Positions 1-11,739 of a stretch of 64,000 nt of DNA are shown in pieces. Position 1 is the first letter of the stretch, and every line of letters begins with the position of its first letter. Made by a program: the position numbers and the translations under genes. Origin of the DNA: Onthophagus taurus (taxonomy: Eukaryota; Arthropoda; Insecta; Coleoptera; Scarabaeidae). Below the pieces are notes generated by a model, which saw only the letters and a list, made by a program, of their open reading frames with translations, ran no database searches and had not been told where the DNA came from. The stretch covers positions 6,200,001 through 6,264,000 of the forward strand of contig NC_091973.1 in assembly GCF_036711975.1 (NCBI RefSeq), given 5' to 3'.

Positions 1-355
1 CTAGAGTGCACCATTTTTTAATTATTTTAGTTTATTCGAAAAAAAATAATTTTTCGAAATTACACTCAAGTCCGGCCAAATATTCTTAAGATTTGCACAG
101 AGAGGACCTATAGCTTACATAGCGCTTGAAAAGTTTTTTAAAAATTATACAGGATGGTCAGAAATTGGTGCCGAATCACGCGAAAGTCGAAAACTTCATT
201 TTTTTTAATTTCAACCCCAATTTTTTTCTTCACAAGCGTATTGTACACTGAAAAATAAGGGAACTTTGTTAATACATCTCTATATCTAAAATGTATGGTT
301 TTCGTAGAAATTTGAAAAAAATGAAATTATCTTGATTATTAGTCAAATTAAAATT
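1..355. repeat. Partial extra copy of the foldback-element arm
   Basis: This stretch matches 728-1078 closely in the same orientation. Both contain ATTACACTCAAGTCCGGCC and a block about 130 bp further on beginning AATAAGGGAACTTTG. It is therefore a second, partial copy of the left arm of the neighbouring foldback element. From about 356 to 514 the sequence differs and nothing is recognised in it. Confidence 0.75.
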
Positions 356-514
356 ATCTATATTATATATCAAAGCGATTTGAGGCAAAATCGTTCTTTA
401 TATATCTCGGTAAAGATATAAAGTCTCTTATAAGAAGACATTTACACTCAAACCGCCCAGGTCCCTTGCAGGCGAGACGCTAAAATCCTAAAAACACGAT
501 TTTGTGTATATATG

Positions 515-2165
515 GCAAACTACTAGCACTATTTTTGTGAAAATTTGTATACAGGGTTTATCCACGGTGGTTGTTTCAACTAAATTATTTTCAGTTTTCT
601 CCAACTTCCGGTTATACCGGAAATGGACCCTAACTTCGTTATTTTAAACGGAAGGCATCAATTTTTATTGAATTTTCGAGATCCTCGCTAAATTTCAATT
701 TAATTTGATATAAGTAATCATATGTCTTGAGTGCATCATTTTTGAATTATTTTAGTTTTTTCGAAAAAAATAATTTTTCGAAATTACACTCAAGTCCGGC
801 CAAATATTCTTAGCATTTGCACAGAGAGGACCCATAGCTTACATAGCGCTTGAAAAGTTTTTTAAAAAATTATACAGGTGGTCAGAAATTTACGCCGAAT
901 CTCGAAAAGTCAAAAACTTAATTTTTTTTAATTTCAACCCAAATTTTTTTCTTCACCAGCGTATTGTACGCTGAAAAATAAGGGAACTTTGTTAATACAT
1001 CCCTATTTCTAAAATGTATGGATTTCGTAGAAGTTTCAAAAAAATGAAATTTTCTTGATTATTAGTAAATTTAAAATTATTTGTTGGCTTTGGTTTGAAG
1101 CAACCATAGGGTTTTAAAAAACATAACTTCATCTTTATTCTTACTCATTGGCACAATGTTTAATTAAGTTGAATAAAACTCAAGAAGATGAAGTTTTTTT
1201 AGAAAAAGTTAATTTGATTGGATGAGGCAAAATCTCACAAGAATGGATGCTACTGATACTGGAATTTAAATGTTTTTGCTGCCATAAAAATGATGGTGTG
1301 CTAGTGCTGCACTTTTATAACGAAAATTTCCGCTAAATTTAAACTGGAATCAGCACCATGGAGCTCCACCTTATGGTAGTGCGCTTATATAGAGGATTTC
1401 CCAAAAGTAGCGGATAAATTCGTTAAAATAATTAAGAACAGTTTATGAAAAAATCGCTGAGATGGGTCTAAAGATTAAAATTTTTTGTAATTGTTTGGCG
1501 TAGATTTTAAATTTTTTCCGCCATTTTTAAACGAGTAATGACGTCATCGATATTTTTTTCAATTAGCAATGCCCCATTTCTATTACGGAATATGAAAGAG
1601 GACTTTTTTATGAATCTAGTACAGTCAATATTAATATTGGTAACATAAGAAAATTTTCGAGAAAAATTATCTTAAAGTTTCATGATTTTCCATTCATTTG
1701 AGATTGAAAAATAGCAACCAACTGTTTCAGATATCAAAAATTCATCATTTTATTAAAAAATATCTCAAACCAAAGCCAACTAATAGTTTTAAATTTACTA
1801 ATAATCAAGAAAATTTAATTTATTTCAAGTTTTTACGGAAACCATAGACATTTCGAGAGTCGACGCAAATTTCTGAGCACCCTGTATAATTTTAAAAAAT
1901 TTTTTCAAGGATTATGTAAGCTATGGATGCAAACCTTGAGAATATTTAGCTGGACTCGGGTGTAATTTCGAAAAATTATTTTTAATCGAAATTTTCGAAA
2001 ATCTGAAATAATTAAAAGATGGTGTACTCTAGACATATGATGATTTATATCAAATTATATTGAAATTTAGCGGGGATCTCGAAAATTCAATAAAAATTGG
2101 TACATTCCATTTAAAATAACGAATTTGGGGTCCATTTCACAAAAATAGTGTCAGATCATGTATAA
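515..2165. mobile_element. Long foldback (inverted-repeat) element
   Basis: Two long arms, about 515-1078 and 1793-2165, are reverse complements with many mismatches. The left arm has GAATTTTCGAGATCCTCGCT; the right arm has its complement near 2078. The left arm carries roughly 70 extra bases near 545-615. No open reading frame of note is present, so this is a non-autonomous DNA element of foldback or MITE type. It probably lies in an intron upstream of the first FAM193 exon visible here. Confidence 0.7.
1083..1780. mobile_element. Nested MITE with 16-bp terminal inverted repeats
   Basis: The ~700-bp segment starts with GTTGGCTTTGGTTTGA and ends with the exact complement TCAAACCAAAGCCAAC. 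It sits almost at the apex of the larger foldback element, whose arm sequence resumes on both sides. It therefore inserted after the foldback formed. No coding capacity is seen and the target-site duplication could not be read with certainty. Confidence 0.7.
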
Positions 2166-2244
2166 AATTTTTTTAATTTGCAGTGTACACCACATTTATT
2201 TAAAAAAAAAATTATAAATATAATAAAAAAAATCTTTTTTTAAG

Positions 2245-5200
2245 CAAAATGAAATAAATGTTCCTGAAAATCTTATAATTGGGTTTCGAAATTTTGTGCA
2301 AGATATGGTAATGACAGATCGTATTTGGGAGAGACAGTTAAAAAAATATAAAAATAATACAAACGGAATGATTGATGAAAAACTTGAGAAGGAAATAAGA
2401 AGAATAATGAAAACAAATTTTTGGATTAGTCGTACACTTAATAATTACAATAAAGATCATAATAGTCAACAATGTCCAGAGTTAGTCCCTTTTTTCCCTG
2501 TGGTTATGGACGATACAAAAAACCTCGCGGATCGTTTAATACGTACAGATGGTGTTTGCATATGCGAAGACTGTATGTTTGCGAAGTTTGATCACAACGT
2601 CATGAATAATATGACTCAAAACGACAGTGATCACATCGTTTTATGTTATTTATGTAACGAATCGGTTTATTTGGACAACTTAGGGACACATCTCATTCAA
2701 GAATTTGAAGAAATCGAACGAATAGAAACAAATAAAATGTTCAAATGTAATTTTACAACCATTTTTTTGTTATTTTGTTGTCATTATTTTGTGTTTTTTT
2801 AGTACAAACCGGTTCACCATCAATGAAAAAATCGTTAATAAAAAAACCGTCATCGAAATTATGCAAAATTCTTTCAGACACAGTAGTTAAAAAAGATACA
2901 AATTTATTTAAGATAAATGAAGATTGTTTTAGTTTAAAAAGTGAAAATAGTTTGCTGAAAGAACCGATTTCGAAGCGATTACTTGAATGCCCTGTTAGAG
3001 GAGAGTCAGAGTCGATAGTTAGATTGGCAAACGATTACGGAAAATGCGCGAAAACATCATCACCCGATCGCCTATTGCTCAAACATAAAGTAGAGAAAGA
3101 ATCCATTAAAATCGGCACCCCATTTAATGAAAACGGCGCGAAAACTGTTATTAAAAGCACGTTGGAGAAAAAGAGCGACGAGAAAAACGGGATTAAAGAT
3201 AAAGATGGTTATAACTTGAAATTTAACGTCAATAATTTACCTCAAAGAAATTTCCTGGGAAATTCTAACAAGTAGGAAAACAATTTTTTAATTTTTGTTG
3301 CTTAATATAATTAGTTTATACTTTTTTTTATTTTTATTTTTGGGTTAGGTCGTCTTCGTTAAATTCAACAAGCAATAAATTGAGTAATGATGGTTGTGTT
3401 GGTCACGCGTGTGGACATAAATGTAAAAAAGAGGATTCAACAGCAAATGGGGGTAATTATTAAAATATTGTAGTTGTAAATACATTAGTGGGGAATTTAT
3501 TTTAGACACAACGGATTCAACGAGAGATAAAAAGTGTGATTGCGCCTATTGCGAAGTTTTCGGAACGGTAATAATCTCAATTTCTTAGATTTATTTAATT
3601 TATATGTTTGAATTTTAAGAATGTTCCAACTCACGCCCATAAAACCAGCGAAACGCGAGATCGCCTTCGAAATCGTTTAACACGGCGAAAAGAACGAATA
3701 AACGAAGTGTTAAAGAACAAATCCTCATCAATTCCAACGAGTTCCCAAGCCGCTTCAACGAACGGGAAGTTGGAATCGGGCGGGAAATCAACATCATCGT
3801 CATCATCATCGCTAGTGCCTAATAAATCGAACGAATCAATTCCACAACCAGTTCTAAAACAAGAAATTGAAGGGAAAAATATTGAAAAATCAATGAAGGA
3901 TAAAGACAAAAATGATGATGATTTAGATCGAATTTTAGATTTTATTCAAGGCAAGCCAGTCGATAAAGTAGCGCTGGCGGAGAAAAAAGCGGCGAAAAAA
4001 GCCCGGCAAAAGCAGAAAAAAGAAGAGGAAAGGTTAAAACGGGAAACGGAGGAGGAACAAAAAAGGTTGGAAGAGCAGAGGAGGTTAGAAATGAAACGGA
4101 AAGAAGAGGAAAAATTAAAAGCGTTGGCAACAAAACAACAAAATTCAAACCACTCGAAGAAAAATAAAAAAAATAATAAAAATACTAAAAACAAAATTGA
4201 CGAACAAAAGCATCAAAAACAACAAATAAAGCAAGAATTAATGGAAGAAACGATACCTGCGATGGTTACAATAAAGCGCGTCGTTGAGAATAATAGTTCA
4301 TTACCAACCGTTACTATTACATTAAAAGGATCAACACCAGATCAAGATAAGTTGTTATATACTTTAGTAAATGGCCATGCTAGCGATTACTCAAATGGGA
4401 AAGGTGACAAGAAAAAAGATAAAAAGAAACAAGAGCAACTTAAAAGCGATAAAATGAAAAATGAAAAAATTAAAATCGAAACTCAACCGAAAAGTAAAAA
4501 CAAAAAAAATAAAAACAATAACAACATCGGAAAATCCGAATCAAACAACATAATTAACGGAAACATCACAACAAAAGAATTAAAAGTTACTTTAACGGTC
4601 GATAAAAGTTTCCATAAGGGTAAAGAAATAATTGAAAATAATATCAATAATACAAATAACGGGAGTAATTCAAAAAAGAATAAAAACGCTAAAGAAACGA
4701 AAAAAGAATCGATAAAAACAAACATATCTCAAATAAAAGCGGAAAATCCCGTTGAAATTGATATTCCATCATTAAAACTTCCACCGGGGATTACAATAAC
4801 TAAAGTATCGGGTCCTTTAACGAATAAAAATAACTCAAATTCTTCATCGTCATCCTCAACATCATCAACAAATTCCTACCAAAATGTTCCTGTTAATAAA
4901 TCGGGTGTAATCGTTGTTGATACAGAAAAATTAATCCAACAATCTTCCACATCAAATCCAAGCAAAAAAAGTAAAAAAAAGAAAAAGAAAAACATCGCAG
5001 AAGAAAATAAATTAAAAACGGGTGATGCTAAAGGTAATATGGTTACGTTACGTAACCCAATTTTTCATACGTTACAAACAAAATTAGTCGATAAAGTTGA
5101 TCCAATTATTTCGTGTAACGAACAAGCGTCAATAACAAAGGGGGAAAATGGTATGGTTACAATTAGAAGACCAAATTATATGAGTCCGATTGATTACGGG

Positions 5201-5707
5201 AAAGAAACTCCAATTTCCGAATATTTAGGCAAATTAAAACCTGTTATGAATTACGAATTACCACCAAATAAAAAAGATATCGATTTAAAAAAGAATCCAA
5301 CTATCGATTGTAACGGAATTAAAAGTGAAAATAGATCAAGATTAAGTACACACGATATTTTATGGGGATTACCCGGAATTGAAATAACTAAAGTGAATAA
5401 AAACGCGGTTAATAATGATGATAGTAAAAAAAATTCTTGTCATCAAGCTGCGGATGTATCAATTATTCCAACAAGTTCAAACAATAACGGTGAAAAATTT
5501 AATTTAGATAGAGACGACTGGCCTTTTGAAAGCGTTTTTGCGCCAAAAGATATTCTCGAAGATGATTTAGACGCGGACGAAAGAGAGTTGGAAGCGTTTA
5601 AACGTTTTTGTCAACAATCGATTCCACCGAAACACAAGGAAAAAGTCGCTCATTTAAACGTTAAGGATATTGTGCTTAAAAAAAAGAATGATGTCACGTA
5701 CTCTTAA
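2245..5707 (+). CDS. FAM193 family protein (5' partial)
   Basis: Five exons are supported: 2245-2746, 2803-3271, 3349-3452, 3506-3567 and 3620-5707. All have GT..AG borders and joined frames, giving about 1074 residues. The first begins at a splice acceptor, so upstream exons are probably outside the window or not recognised. Visible features are an N-terminal region with CxxC pairs (ICEDC, CYLC), a short Cys-rich motif CDCAYCEVFG split from the downstream exon by an intron, a long Lys/Glu-rich coiled-coil segment (roughly residues 465-540), low-complexity Asn/Ser/Lys tracts, and a C-terminal block VFAPKDI followed by ADERELEAFKRFC. That last block is the FAM193 C-terminal signature. The molecular role of the family is poorly known. 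Polyadenylation signals AATAAA follow at 5726-5735. Family call is firm; the first two exons belong by frame and context. Confidence 0.8.
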
Positions 5708-6650
5708 AGAAAATTATTTTAAAACAATAAATAAAGCGCGTGTACATAAAACAATTTTCACTTGGTAGGAAATCCGAATCGAAAGCGTTCTTTTTTTAGA
5801 TAATATTTATTTTTGTTGTAAAATTTTTTTTGTCCCCGAAAACGTCGTAGGTCAAAACATTTGGCAGCTTCACGTTTTAACTTGCCATTTTGATGCAAAA
5901 TTATTTTTTTGTGCGGAAGCTGTCAGTCGACGTGTGACCAGCAATATTTCGTTTTTCACTGCATAAAATAAAAAGAATGTGTATTGTAAAACGTTTGTAA
6001 ACCTTTTTTTAGATAGTACACGAAAGTGAATATGTAAAAATGATTTTTTTTATTTTACCTCTTATTCTTATCTTTATCCTCTTTCATGATTAAATTGAAG
6101 CTAAATAATAATAATAGTTTTATCACCTACATTTATAAAGTTAAATTACAACGATTGTATAAATATTTGATTTTATCATACACATCCTTTGAAACCTTAC
6201 TGCCACTCAAAACGTCATTGGTGCCAGCCATAATTATGGCATAGTCATTTTGATTATAGTTAAAAAAAAAATTTTCAGCACCTTCTAGAACATCACAAAC
6301 TTTATCATTATGTTTGAAAACTCTTAGAATGTTGTAAAAGCATCACTTTTGATTTACGAGTTCTTGCACTATTTCTTATGGAGGTGTTAACAATTGTTCT
6401 ACGACTTTTTTAGGAGTTTGAGATGAGCACAGTACATGCTCTAAGCGATGATTTGTAGAACCAATAGGTGTTTTTGGAACAGCCGTAGAAACAACTTTAC
6501 TATTTGCGATTTTTGTATTTTTTTTTTAGATATTTTCGGAGTTACTGTTATTTTTTGTTTGGTTTCTTGTAGCTTACAATTAACATTACTGTTTTTATTT
6601 ATATTCTTATTATTTTTTAGCAACTTGGTCAAACGAACAGCCAAGAAATT
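5708..6650. other. FAM193 3' flank with a decayed SGNH-hydrolase-like fragment
   Basis: The first part is AT-rich 3' UTR and intergenic sequence. On the minus strand around 6180-6270 a short frame reads NDYAIIMAGTNDVLSG. This resembles the conserved block around the catalytic-domain motif GTND of SGNH/GDSL hydrolases. The frame is interrupted on both sides, so it looks like a remnant. Such domains occur in several insect genes and in ORF1 of some LINEs; which source applies here is unknown. Confidence 0.35.
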
Positions 6651-9235
6651 AATGGTCCAAAAAAATGACAGAGCTCGGGAATGGAAAGTTCCACGAAAAC
6701 TAAAATATGCCTATGGACATTATGGGTCATTTGGCTATCCGTCGGTGTATCCTGTTTCAAAATCGGTCCGGTAGATCCTGAGATCAATCAAACCACGGAA
6801 AAGGTGCATCCGCCAAACTTCAAAATCGTATAACTTTTGATCGCCGCTTTTAAATTTTTTTCTGACCGTTACGTAGTGATCCTGAGGGCTCTTCGCGTGT
6901 TTTAGAACAAGAAAAAAAATTTTTTTTTTCAAAAATGCGGCTTGAGCTGGACCAAAAAATCCACAGAGCTCGGAAACGGAAAATTCCACGAAGACTAAAA
7001 TATGTCTATGGACATTATGGGTGATTTGGCTATCCGCCGGTGTATCCTGTTTCAAAATCGGTCCGGTAGATCCTGAGATCAATCAAACCACGGAAAAGGT
7101 GCATCCGCCAAACTTCAAAATCGTATAACTTTTGATCGCCGCTTTCAAATTTCTTTCTGACTGTTACGTAGTGCTCCTGAGAACTCCCCGCATTTTCTAG
7201 AATAAGAAAAAAATTTTTTTATTTTCAAAAATGCGACTTGAGCTGGACTAAAAAATCCACAGAGCTCAGAAACGGAAAATTCCGCGAAGACTAAAATATG
7301 TCTATGGACATCATGGGTCCTTTGGCTATCCGTCGGTGTATCCCGTTTGAAAATCGGCCCGGTAGATCCTGAGATCATGCAAACCACGGAAGAGGTGCAT
7401 CCGCCAAACTTCAAAATCGTATAACTTTTGATCGCCGCTTTCAATTTTTTTTCTGACCGTTACGTAGTGCTCCTGAGAACTCCCCGCATTTTCTAGAATA
7501 AGAAAAAAAATTTTTTTTTTTTCAAAAATGCGACTTGAGCTGGAATAAAAAATCCACAGAGCTCAGAAACGGAAAATTCCGCGAAGACTAAAATATGCCT
7601 ATGGACATCATGGGTCCTTTGGCTATCCGTCGGTGTATCCCGTTTGAAAATCGGCCCGGTAGATCCTGAGATCATGCAAACCACGGAAGAGGTGCATCCG
7701 CCAAACTTCAAAATCGTATAACTTTTGATCGCCGCCTTCAAATTTTTTTCTGACCGTTACGTAGTGTTCCTGAGAATCCCCCACATGTTCTAGAATAAGA
7801 AATAAATTTTTTTTTTCAAAAAGGAGACTTGAGCTGGACCAAAAAATCCACAGAGCTCAGAAACGGAAAATTCCACGAAGACTAAAATATGCCTATGGAC
7901 ATCATGGGTACTTTGGCTATCCGTCGGTGTATCCCGTTTGAAAATCGGCCCAGTAGATCCTGAGATCATGCAAACCGCGGAAGAGGTGCATCCGTCAAAC
8001 TTCAAAATCGTATAACTTTTGATCGCCGCCTTCATATTTTTTTGTGACCGTTACGTTGTGATCCTGAGGGCCCTCCGCATGTTCTAAAATAAGAAAATTT
8101 TTTTTTCAAAAAGGCGACTTGATCTGGACCAAAAAAACCCCAGAGCTCAGAAACGGAAAATTCCACGAAGACTAAAATATACCTATGGACATCATGGGTG
8201 CTTTGGCTACCTGTCGGTGTATCCCGTTTCAAAATCGGCCCGGTAGATCCTGAGATCATGCAAACCACGGAAGAGGTGCATCCGCCAAACTTCAAAATCG
8301 TATATCTTTTGATCGCCGCCTTCAAATTTTTTTCTGACCGTTACGTTGTGATCCTGGGGGCCCTCCGCATGTTCTAAAATAAGAAAAAATTTTTTTCAAG
8401 AAGGCGACTTGAGCTGGACCAAAAAATCCACAGAGGTCAGAAACGGAAAATTCCACGAAGACTAAAATATGCCTATGGACATCATGAGTGCTTTGGCTAT
8501 CCGTCGGTGTATCCCGTTTCAAAATCGGCCCGGTAGATCCTGAGATCATTCAAACCACGGAAAAAGTGCATCCGCCAAACTTCAAAATCGCATCACTTTT
8601 GATCGCCGCTTTCAAATTTTTTTCTGACCGTTACGTAGTGATCCTGAGGACCCCCCGTGTATAGTAGAATAAGAAAAAAAATTTTTTTAAAAGGCGACTT
8701 GAGCTGGCTAAAAAAGTCCACAGAGCTCAGAAACGGAAAATTCCACGAAGACTAAAATATGCCTATGGACATCATGGGTGCTTTGGCTATCCGTCGGTGT
8801 ATCCCGTTTCAAAATCGGCCCGGTAGATCCTGAGATCATGCAAACCACGGAAGAGGTGCATCCGCCAAACTTCAAAATCGTATAACTTTTGATCGCCGCT
8901 TTCAAATTTTTTTCTGACCGTTACGTTGTGATCCTGAGGGCCCTCCGCATGTTCTAAAATAAGAAAAAAAATTTTTCAAAAAGGCGATTTGAGGTGGACC
9001 AAAAAAACCACTGAGCTCGGAAACGGAAAATTCCATGAAAACTAAAATATGCCCATGGACATCCTGGATCCTTTGGCTATCCGTCGGTGTATCCCGTTTA
9101 TAAATCGGCCCGCCAGATCCTGAGATCATTCAAACCACGGAAAAAGTGCATCCGCCAAACTTCAAAATCGCATAACTTTTGATCGCCGCCTTCAAATTCT
9201 CTTCTGACCATTACGTAGTGATCCTAAGAAATAAA
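6650..9235. repeat. Satellite array, nine units of about 295 bp
   Basis: The anchor CTATCCGTCGGTGTATCC recurs near 6733, 7029, 7326, 7625, 7918, 8209 (variant), 8498, 8790 and 9076, spaced 286-299 bp apart. Units are roughly 90 percent alike by eye and differ mainly in an A/T homopolymer and a few substitutions. The minus strand of most units reads an open frame of 65-115 residues beginning MKAAIKSYTILKF or MISGSTGP. Frame changes in the homopolymer and lack of any recognised domain argue for satellite DNA, not genes. The array fills the space between FAM193 and Arp5. Confidence 0.9.
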
Positions 9236-9444
9236 TATAGAGAATATTGTAGTAATATGGGTGTGATATAAAAACTATAAGACAACATTATTGAAATTTC
9301 CAGAAAAAATTATGAATTTTAAACGTTGAGCCAAGTTCCAAACCTTTATGTTCCCAATGCAGTATTTAATCAATAGATGGCAGTGTTAATTGTATATTGG
9401 CAGTTTAAAGTTAACCTAAAATTCAAGCATAAAGTTTTATAAAT

Positions 9445-11679
9445 ATGGATATTTTAGAATTTCAGGATATAAAAACAATCCCAGATATTATTCACCCCTA
9501 TACTTCAACTTTACGCAATAATTCAATCCCCATTATAATTGATAACGGGTCGTATCAATGTCGAGTTGGTTGGGGAAACCAATCTAAGCCTCTATTAATA
9601 TTTAAGAACTTATTGGCTAAACCACGAAAAGAGAGATCTAAAAAGGAATCAGAAGCCCACACCCCTCAGCTACAAGTTGGAAATGATATAGTTAATATTG
9701 AGGCTTTACGGTTTCAATTAAAGACACAATTTGACCGGAATGTTGTAACCCATTTCGAGGCACAAGAAAGACTCTTTGACTATACCTTTAAACATTTAGG
9801 TATTGACACAGAGCGGTGTGTTGGACATCCCATTGTTATAACAGAAGCTTTTTTAAATCCAAATTCGCAACGACAATGTAAGAATAAATAAGTATCTTGA
9901 TAATTAATAAAATGCATATTTCAGTGATGTCGGAGTTATTATTTGAATGTTATGATGTCCCAGGAATTGTTTATGGCGTGGATGCGCTTTATGCCTATCA
10001 ATGTTCTCAAAAGCCACAAAAAGAAAACGCTTTAATTATTAATATGGGGTACCACACAATCCATGTAATTCCAATTCTAAATAATACAACAATTTTTGAA
10101 CACACCAGACGCATTAACACTGGGGGTTATCATGTTGTGTCATTCCTACATCGAATATTACAACTAAAATACCCAGCTCATACAAATGCAATTACTTTAA
10201 GCAGAGCTGAAGAGTTACTCCACAGTATTTGTTTGGTTGCTATTAATTATAAAGAAGAGTTACAAAGGTGGTTAGATAGTGATTATTATGAAGCAAACAC
10301 TAAAATTATTCAATTACCTTATTCAGCTAATGTTACAACATCAGCACAAACATGTAAGTATTAAAATTAATAAGTAATTGTGTTGTTCCAATTAAAAAAA
10401 ACATAAAAAAGTAACTTTGTTTTTGTATTTGAACACAATTGTTTTTGAAAACAAATATAACAAGACAAAAAATAAAAAGTCTGCCAAAAAAGTTAATTTT
10501 ATAATTTCATTATTATGTAGGCTAATATCTCACAGCCACAGTAATAAACATTATTATTTATAAATTGTAGTAGAACAACAAAAAGAACGAAAACGCGAGT
10601 TAGCACGCCGATTAACAGAAATAAATGCGCGAAAACGCGAAGAACGTTTAGCAGAAGATGAGGAAAAATTACAACAATTACTTGAAATTCAAGAACTCGA
10701 TTCGGTTTCGGAACAATCGAAAGCGATGATCGAGTTTGAAATAAAAAGTGCGGAAGATTTGCGTAAAAATATCTCGGTTCTTCAAGGTAGAATAATAAAA
10801 ACGAAGCAAAAAATTAATGCCGCGCAGTGCGGCGATGATCTTGATGAGCCGCAAGCGAAACAATTAAAGATAAATAAAGTCGTTTTTGATAGTGAAAAGG
10901 CAATGATGGCTTACGTTCAAAACGCGAAGAAAAAACGCCAGGAAATTTTGAATAAAAAAGCTGCTAGGAAACAAAAAAAACAAGATATGGCGAAAAGAAG
11001 AACTGCAGCCGGCCAAGAACGTATGAGAATAATATCGCAATTAGCGCGGAAAGAAAAGGGGAATGATGATTTTGGATTAAGAGATGAAGATTGGGATATT
11101 TATAAAACGATAAGCAGAGATGGTGGCGATTCCGATAGCGATGCCGAAAACGAAAAATTACTTGAATTAGAAGACATTATTAGAGTACATGATCCTAACG
11201 ATGATGAAGATTCAATGACCCCAGGCGAAGCTCATCAATTACATATTGGAGTTGAAAGATATCGAGCTCCCGAACTTTTATTTAAACCGTACATGCTTGG
11301 AAGTTCAGAAGCTGGCCTCTCAGAAGTAATTGGATACGTCTTATCATTATTTGGAACCAATGATCAATTGAAATTAGCCGGAAACGTAATGATAGTAGGA
11401 AGTTTAGCCAATTTACCAGGCCTAAAAGAGCGAATACAAATCGATTTAACCGCGATTAGACCCTTTCGATCATTTAGTAAAGTTTCGATACTTTCAAATT
11501 GCGGTTTAGCGGCGTGGCATGGAGCACAGAAGTTTTCCCAATCAACTCATTTTAAGAAGTGTTTGATTACGAAGAAAAATTATGAAGAATATGGTGGGGA
11601 ATATTTAAAATGTCATTTAGCGTCTAATTTATATTTAGCTACACCTAAAGAACAAAGTCCTGAAGTTGATAATAGTTAA
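9445..11679 (+). CDS. Arp5: Actin-related protein 5 (INO80 chromatin-remodelling complex)
   Basis: Three exons, 9445-9877, 9925-10353 and 10571-11679, give 656 residues, the usual length for animal Arp5. The N-terminus has an actin-fold start (IIIDNGSYQCRVGWG). Exon 2 opens with MSELLFECYDVPG, typical of Arp5. Exon 3 carries the Arp5-specific charged helical insertion (EQQKERKRELARR onward) before the C-terminal actin block (VMIVGSLANLPGLKER). In INO80, Arp5 with Ies6 couples ATP hydrolysis to nucleosome sliding in the nucleus. The start codon at 9445 is the first in frame after an AT-rich leader. An AGATGGCAG motif lies about 70 bp upstream, in the probable promoter. The gene is intact. Confidence 0.95.
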
Positions 11680-11739
11680 AATGAATGTCATTTAATTTTA
11701 TATAATAAAAATAATATTTAAAACATTAAAATTTTTTTT

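Noticed and set aside
3615-4725. Minus-strand frames of 64-92 codons opposite FAM193
   Set aside because: Shadows of the Lys/Asn/Ser-rich coding strand.
6735-9129. Series of minus-strand frames of 65-115 codons in the 295-bp satellite
   Set aside because: They are the same frame repeated by the tandem array, with shifts at homopolymers and no recognised domain; treated as satellite, not genes.
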